A DNA stretch of 6,965 nt. Origin: Candidatus Melainabacteria bacterium. Lineage in GTDB: Bacteria > Cyanobacteriota > Vampirovibrionia > 2-02-FULL-35-15. The translations under genes and the position numbers were made by a program. How positions within the stretch are numbered: position 1 is the first letter of the stretch; the number at the start of each line of letters is the position of its first letter. Under the pieces are notes generated by a model that did no database searches, had not been told where the DNA came from, and saw nothing but the letters and a program-made list of their open reading frames with translations. Where the stretch lies: contig JAHFBD010000124.1 in NCBI GenBank assembly GCA_023250175.1, positions 1 through 6,965 on the forward strand. Direction: 5' to 3'. This document shows positions 5,761-6,965 of the stretch, piece after piece.

Positions 5761-6683
5761 TGAGTAAAAGTAGTTATTCTAACAACATCACTATAGGGAA
5801 ATGAATGAACATTGATTCGGTTCACTTTATCTTTTTTAATTAATCTAATTACATCATCTAGTGATGATGCCCCGGTGATTTGTTCTCCACCAGGATTAAC
5901 TATCATTTTGATACCCACCAAGTCTGCCCACTCTTTAAGTTCAATGAGATCTTCTAAGATTAAGCTTTTATTTTCATTAGTTATAGGGTTTCCAACTCTT
6001 AATAAAAGAGCATCTCTATTTTCAATATACTTACTTAAAATATTGACCTCATCAGAATCAGTTCCTAAAAGTGTTCTCAATGTTTTTACATCTTTTTCTT
6101 TTAATTTAGGACAAAGTGGGAGATTAGTAGGTACAAGCCTTATAACAGCCAGGTTTTGAATAATTCCTCTTATTTCATTAGAGCTTTCATTAATATATGA
6201 AGTAAGAGAGGGTGCTTTATCTAAAGTAGAACAAGTCAGTGATAAATAATCTTCAGCATATTGAAGTTCAATGCGGTCATCCATTTTATCAAAGACCTTT
6301 TCTTGATTTAATATTGCAAATACTTCAAATGGAGAATAAGATAAATTGTTTTTTTTCAAGTGATCGTTAATTGCCTTCTCAGAACCAATAGCTACAAATG
6401 CCGGAACAACTACTTTCTTTGAGAATGGCTCATCCGATTGAATGTTATTTTTCTTGGCTTCTTCATCTACTAATATGGTAAACCCAGCAAATTTTATATC
6501 TGATGAGGTTAGAGTGGATTCCGTGGAAGCTATTAATGGATCAAAATCACAACTTGTTAACTCCCCATACTTTCTATGAACTTGTGCCTGACTATAGTTT
6601 GTAAGGGCTTCTAGCTCATATCTTTCGACAATAAACTTTGCTAAGTCTTGCAAACTATTTACTTGGCTAATTTTACTAATCAT
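5757..6683 (-). CDS. Hypothetical protein, 308 aa, no family recognised
   Basis: I do not recognise this protein. It is soluble and acidic-to-neutral with no signal peptide or membrane segment. The N-terminal part looks mixed alpha/beta (KVVVPAFVAIGSEKAINDHL near residues 89-108). A charged central helical region contains EDYLSL. The C-terminal part has a repeating strand-helix feel: RDALLLRVGNP, then LEDLIELKEWADLVGIKMIVNPGG, then SLDDVIRLIKK and INVHSFPYSDVVRI. This hints at a Rossmann-like or barrel-like fold, but no catalytic motif stands out. ATG 6683 is taken as start; GTG 6689 two codons earlier is an alternative, and neither has a Shine-Dalgarno. The gene follows gap on the same strand after about 71 nt with no visible terminator between, so co-transcription with gap is possible. 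A -10-like TATAAT in the gap could also give it its own promoter. Its TAG stop shares CTAG with the methyltransferase stop on the other strand. Confidence 0.75.
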   Translation of the reverse strand: MISKISQVNSLQDLAKFIVERYELEALTNYSQAQVHRKYGELTSCDFDPLIASTESTLTSSDIKFAGFTILVDEEAKKNNIQSDEPFSKKVVVPAFVAIGSEKAINDHLKKNNLSYSPFEVFAILNQEKVFDKMDDRIELQYAEDYLSLTCSTLDKAPSLTSYINESSNEIRGIIQNLAVIRLVPTNLPLCPKLKEKDVKTLRTLLGTDSDEVNILSKYIENRDALLLRVGNPITNENKSLILEDLIELKEWADLVGIKMIVNPGGEQITGASSLDDVIRLIKKDKVNRINVHSFPYSDVVRITTFTH

Positions 6684-6739
6684 AAACACATATTAAACCG
6701 TGGATATGTATCGCAAATCAAGGCTAGAAAAGTTAAATT

Positions 6740-6745
6740 ATTATA
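6740..6745 (-). promoter_or_regulatory. Candidate -10 element between gap and the 308-aa gene
   Basis: TATAAT on the minus strand lies just after the gap stop codon, about 57 nt before ATG 6683. The hexamer 16 bp upstream, inside the end of gap, is TTGTGC, a poor -35. It may drive the 308-residue gene separately from gap. Confidence 0.27.
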
Positions 6746-6754
6746 AAATCGGGT

Positions 6755-6965
6755 TTAAACAGCACAAACAGCTGGCATTTTAGCTCCAACATATTGGGCT
6801 AATTCTATGAGCCTATTACTGTATCCCCACTCATTGTCATACCAGGAAATGACTTTTACCATTTTATCTCCTGTAACCATAGTCATTTGACCATCTACAA
6901 AACTGGAGTTTGAGTCTCCTAAGAAGTCAACACTTACAAGTGGTTCATCTGTATAAGCCAAAATG
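6755..6965 (-). CDS. gap: Glyceraldehyde-3-phosphate dehydrogenase, C-terminal part
   Basis: Only the last 70 residues or so are in the window; the gene continues beyond position 6965. The fragment reads ILAYTDEPLVSVDF, then SSFVDGQMTMV, then DKMVKVISWYDNEWGYSNR, ending near a TAA at 6755-6757. WYDNEWGYSNR is the hallmark C-terminal motif of type I phosphorylating GAPDH. Its Asn contacts the nicotinamide of NAD(P), and the following helix (LIELAQYV) closes the subunit. The catalytic Cys and the NAD-binding domain are outside the window. The enzyme interconverts glyceraldehyde-3-phosphate and 1,3-bisphosphoglycerate in glycolysis or gluconeogenesis. The sequence style (EPLVSVDF, TMV, MVKVI, NEWGYS) is closer to cyanobacterial Gap2 than to the enterobacterial enzyme, as far as memory allows. 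The short tail PAVCAV is a small oddity. The codon at 6959-6961 is an internal TTG (Leu), not a start. Confidence 0.95.
   Translation of the reverse strand, partial: ILAYTDEPLVSVDFLGDSNSSFVDGQMTMVTGDKMVKVISWYDNEWGYSNRLIELAQYVGAKMPAVCAV

Noticed and set aside
5812..6159. 115-codon plus-strand open frame opposite the 308-aa gene
   Set aside because: Antisense shadow; no ribosome site and a low-complexity Ser/Leu/Phe composition, while the minus-strand frame is almost three times longer.

Overview
The window is AT-rich bacterial DNA (by eye about one third G+C) with short gaps between genes and two convergent gene pairs that nearly touch or overlap. It holds four complete protein genes, one further complete gene whose start is uncertain, and the 3' end of a sixth gene. 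The standard code reads through all of them. Most genes have weak or no Shine-Dalgarno sequence. The Gap C-terminus (EPLVS, TMV, MVKVI, WYDNEWGYS) looks like the cyanobacterial Gap2 type. Together with the B12-dependent ribonucleotide reductase this is compatible with a non-photosynthetic cyanobacterial relative or another AT-rich Gram-negative lineage, but I hold that assignment loosely.

Layout from left to right: (1) 19-456, minus, a 145-residue protein of unknown family. (2) 457-563, a divergent promoter region. (3) 564-1301, plus, a cysteine peptidase-like protein resembling family C39, with a recognisable Q-C-H-D constellation. (4) 1307-4636, minus, a 1109-residue class II (adenosylcobalamin-dependent) ribonucleotide reductase, the anchor gene of the window. 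It ends 5 nt from the peptidase stop codon, and a small inverted repeat spans the junction. (5) 4637-5115, a long noncoding stretch with two sites resembling NrdR boxes and other small symmetric motifs. (6) 5116-5760, plus, a TPMT-type SAM-dependent methyltransferase. (7) 5757-6683, minus, a 308-residue protein of unknown family, convergent with the methyltransferase and sharing the tetranucleotide CTAG as both stop codons. (8) 6755 to the window edge, minus, the C-terminus of type I glyceraldehyde-3-phosphate dehydrogenase.

Apart from gap and the unknown gene behind it, no two adjacent genes run in the same direction, so there is no operon that would suggest a multi-gene pathway. The reductase supplies dNTPs, Gap works in central carbon metabolism, and the methyltransferase probably handles thiol, halide or metalloid substrates. 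The best leads for a second look are a 21-bp palindrome that appears to have inserted in frame into the reductase's zinc-ribbon tail, the NrdR-like sites in the reductase/methyltransferase spacer, and the divergent pair of an unknown protein and a C39-like peptidase. I saw no CRISPR array, transposase, tRNA or rRNA, and no clear new multi-gene system.
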